Source of the DNA: Treponema sp.
GTDB lineage: Bacteria; Spirochaetota; Spirochaetia; Treponematales; Treponemataceae
Reading direction: 5' to 3'
Assembly (NCBI GenBank): GCA_016282455.1
Contig: JAEEKM010000234.1
Span: 1 to 6,466, forward strand
Length of the DNA: 6,466 nt
The position numbers and the translations under genes were made by a program. The notes below the pieces were generated by a model that was not told where the DNA came from, ran no database searches, and saw nothing but the letters and a program-made list of their open reading frames with translations. Below are positions 5,545 to 6,466 of this stretch, piece after piece (positions within the stretch are counted from its first letter, which is position 1; the number at the start of each line of letters is the position of its first letter).

Positions 5545-6131
5545 AAGAGATTGAAATGAAGGCCCATGTAAAAGACAGGAATGAAGTCATAAAAAAACTG
5601 AATTCTTTTGCAGACTTTCTGGGCCGTGTAGTTCGCGATGACACATACTGGTTTAACGGAAAAACAAAAGTCAGAATCAGACAGGAAAAAGAAATCACCT
5701 CTGAAAATAAAATTGGAAAAGAAATAATTCTTTTAACATACAAGAAAAAAGAAAACAGAATTTCCGCAGAAGGAAATGCAATGGAAGTGAATGAAGAACA
5801 TGAGTGCGAGCTTTCTTCTGCTGAACCCGTAGAAACTTTTCTTACAGACTCAGGATTTTCTGTTGACTTAAAAAAACACAAGGACGTGCTGGACTGGAAA
5901 TACAGTTTTACCCTGCCCCATTCTGATGAGACTGTACAGGTCACACTGGAACTCTGCAATGTTCCACCACTCGGAGATTTTCTTGAACTGGAAGTTCTTT
6001 CTCAAAAAGATGACAGAGACTTTACCGAGTCAGTGCGGAAAGAACTTGAAAAACTCATAGTCCTTTCCGGCATTGAAAAAAGTCAGATTGAAAACAGGTA
6101 TTATTCAGAAATGCTGAGAGACTCTCACTGA
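5541..6131 (+). CDS. CYTH-domain protein, CyaB-type adenylate cyclase or triphosphatase
   Basis: The 196-residue product fits the CYTH fold (triphosphate tunnel enzymes) over its whole length. The hallmark ExExK is EIEMK at residues 3-7, directly after the start, which supports the ATG at 5541. Further tunnel residues include R45 and R47 in KVRIRQ, K68-K70 in LTYKKK, E88/E90 in EHECEL, E137 in TLELCNV and E149/E151 in GDFLELE. The end ENRYYSEML resembles the SYxELL close of class IV adenylate cyclases (CyaB). The family binds a triphosphate with divalent metal. Members make cAMP from ATP or hydrolyse thiamine triphosphate or tripolyphosphate, and sequence alone does not settle which. It is cytosolic, without signal peptide. 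It follows the beta-barrel gene by 27 nt with no terminator between, so co-transcription is likely, but a functional link to the envelope pair is not evident. No clear ribosome site precedes the ATG; a six-codon reading frame (5524-5544) ends exactly over it. Confidence 0.88.
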   Translation: MKEIEMKAHVKDRNEVIKKLNSFADFLGRVVRDDTYWFNGKTKVRIRQEKEITSENKIGKEIILLTYKKKENRISAEGNAMEVNEEHECELSSAEPVETFLTDSGFSVDLKKHKDVLDWKYSFTLPHSDETVQVTLELCNVPPLGDFLELEVLSQKDDRDFTESVRKELEKLIVLSGIEKSQIENRYYSEMLRDSH

Positions 6132-6466
6132 GTTACAAGAGAAAGAAGTTCTATTGTAACCTCACCGTCTTCTGCAATCTTAATTTTATAGCGGGCAGTA
6201 ACTCCAGTCTGAACAATGCGTTCTTCATAGTCTGAAAAAGAACTTTCCCAGACAGGAGATTTTTCGCTTACCGTCCAGTCTACCAGACCAAGGTTGTATT
6301 TCTCTGCTAAAAATGTTTCCGAATCAAAACCTGCATAACAGACTTCATTTATCTTCAGCAGGAAAGATAGTCTGGGAGCTGCACAAAGGGCAACATAATT
6401 TCCGTGAGAAAAGGAATCATGCCCATTTGCAGCAACTTCCACTAAAGACCTGTCATCCATCAGCAA
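6125..6466 (-). CDS. Hypothetical protein (may continue beyond the window)
   Basis: I do not recognise this protein. At least 111-114 residues are visible and the frame is open to the window edge, so the N-terminus is probably outside. If complete, ATG at 6460-6458 is the best start, but its ribosome site could not be seen. There is no signal peptide or membrane helix in the visible part. The second half alternates hydrophobic and charged residues (ARYKIKIAEDGEVTIELL), suggesting a beta-rich end. Several aromatic and cysteine residues (LCAAPRLSFLL, VCYAGF) sit in the first half. It converges with the CYTH gene and overlaps its last 7 bp, without room for a terminator between them. Confidence 0.65.
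   Translation of the reverse strand: MLMDDRSLVEVAANGHDSFSHGNYVALCAAPRLSFLLKINEVCYAGFDSETFLAEKYNLGLVDWTVSEKSPVWESSFSDYEERIVQTGVTARYKIKIAEDGEVTIELLSLVTQ

Noticed and set aside
5507..5959. 150-codon minus-strand open frame opposite the CYTH gene
   Set aside because: It is the serine/phenylalanine-rich complement of a lysine/glutamate-rich gene with clear family motifs.

Overview
The window looks like a piece of a spirochaete chromosome, most likely an anaerobic, fermentative Treponema-like host. This is an inference from three things: a very well conserved anaerobic pyruvate formate-lyase, a lipoprotein paired with a small envelope protein, and a GC-rich palindromic intergenic element of a kind I associate with treponemes. 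No rRNA or other taxonomic marker is present, so the assignment is tentative. No CRISPR array, tRNA or rRNA was found.

Left part (1-1334): the window opens inside the last 34 codons of an IS30-type transposase. Directly behind it, with no room for a promoter or a good ribosome site, lies the radical-SAM and C-terminal half of a B12-binding radical-SAM protein. Its N-terminal cobalamin-binding half is missing, so this looks like a gene cut by the insertion element. Then come a roughly 77-bp GC-rich foldable element and a strong rho-independent terminator that serves the gene on the opposite strand.

Middle (1335-3963): pflB, full length and apparently monocistronic, is read on the minus strand with its own ribosome site, promoter and terminator. 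It makes acetyl-CoA plus formate from pyruvate under anaerobiosis. Its active site reads Cys-Cys-Cys instead of the usual Ala-Cys-Cys. The 292-bp divergent spacer holds promoters for both directions, a 12-bp direct repeat bracketing the pflB promoter, and an AT-rich inverted repeat.

Right part (3964-6466): a divergent plus-strand unit starts with an AT-rich lipoprotein gene with a hydrophobic, glycine-rich C-terminal half. It overlaps by 4 bp (ATGA) a gene for a secreted, probably beta-barrel envelope protein. I recognise no family for either; together they look like a two-gene envelope unit. A CYTH-domain protein (CyaB-type adenylate cyclase or triphosphatase) follows 27 nt later and may be co-transcribed. 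Its end overlaps by 7 bp the end of an unrecognised minus-strand gene that may run out of the window.

The points most worth a second look are the lipoprotein/beta-barrel pair, the repeats around the pflB promoter, the CCC active site, and the IS30/radical-SAM junction.
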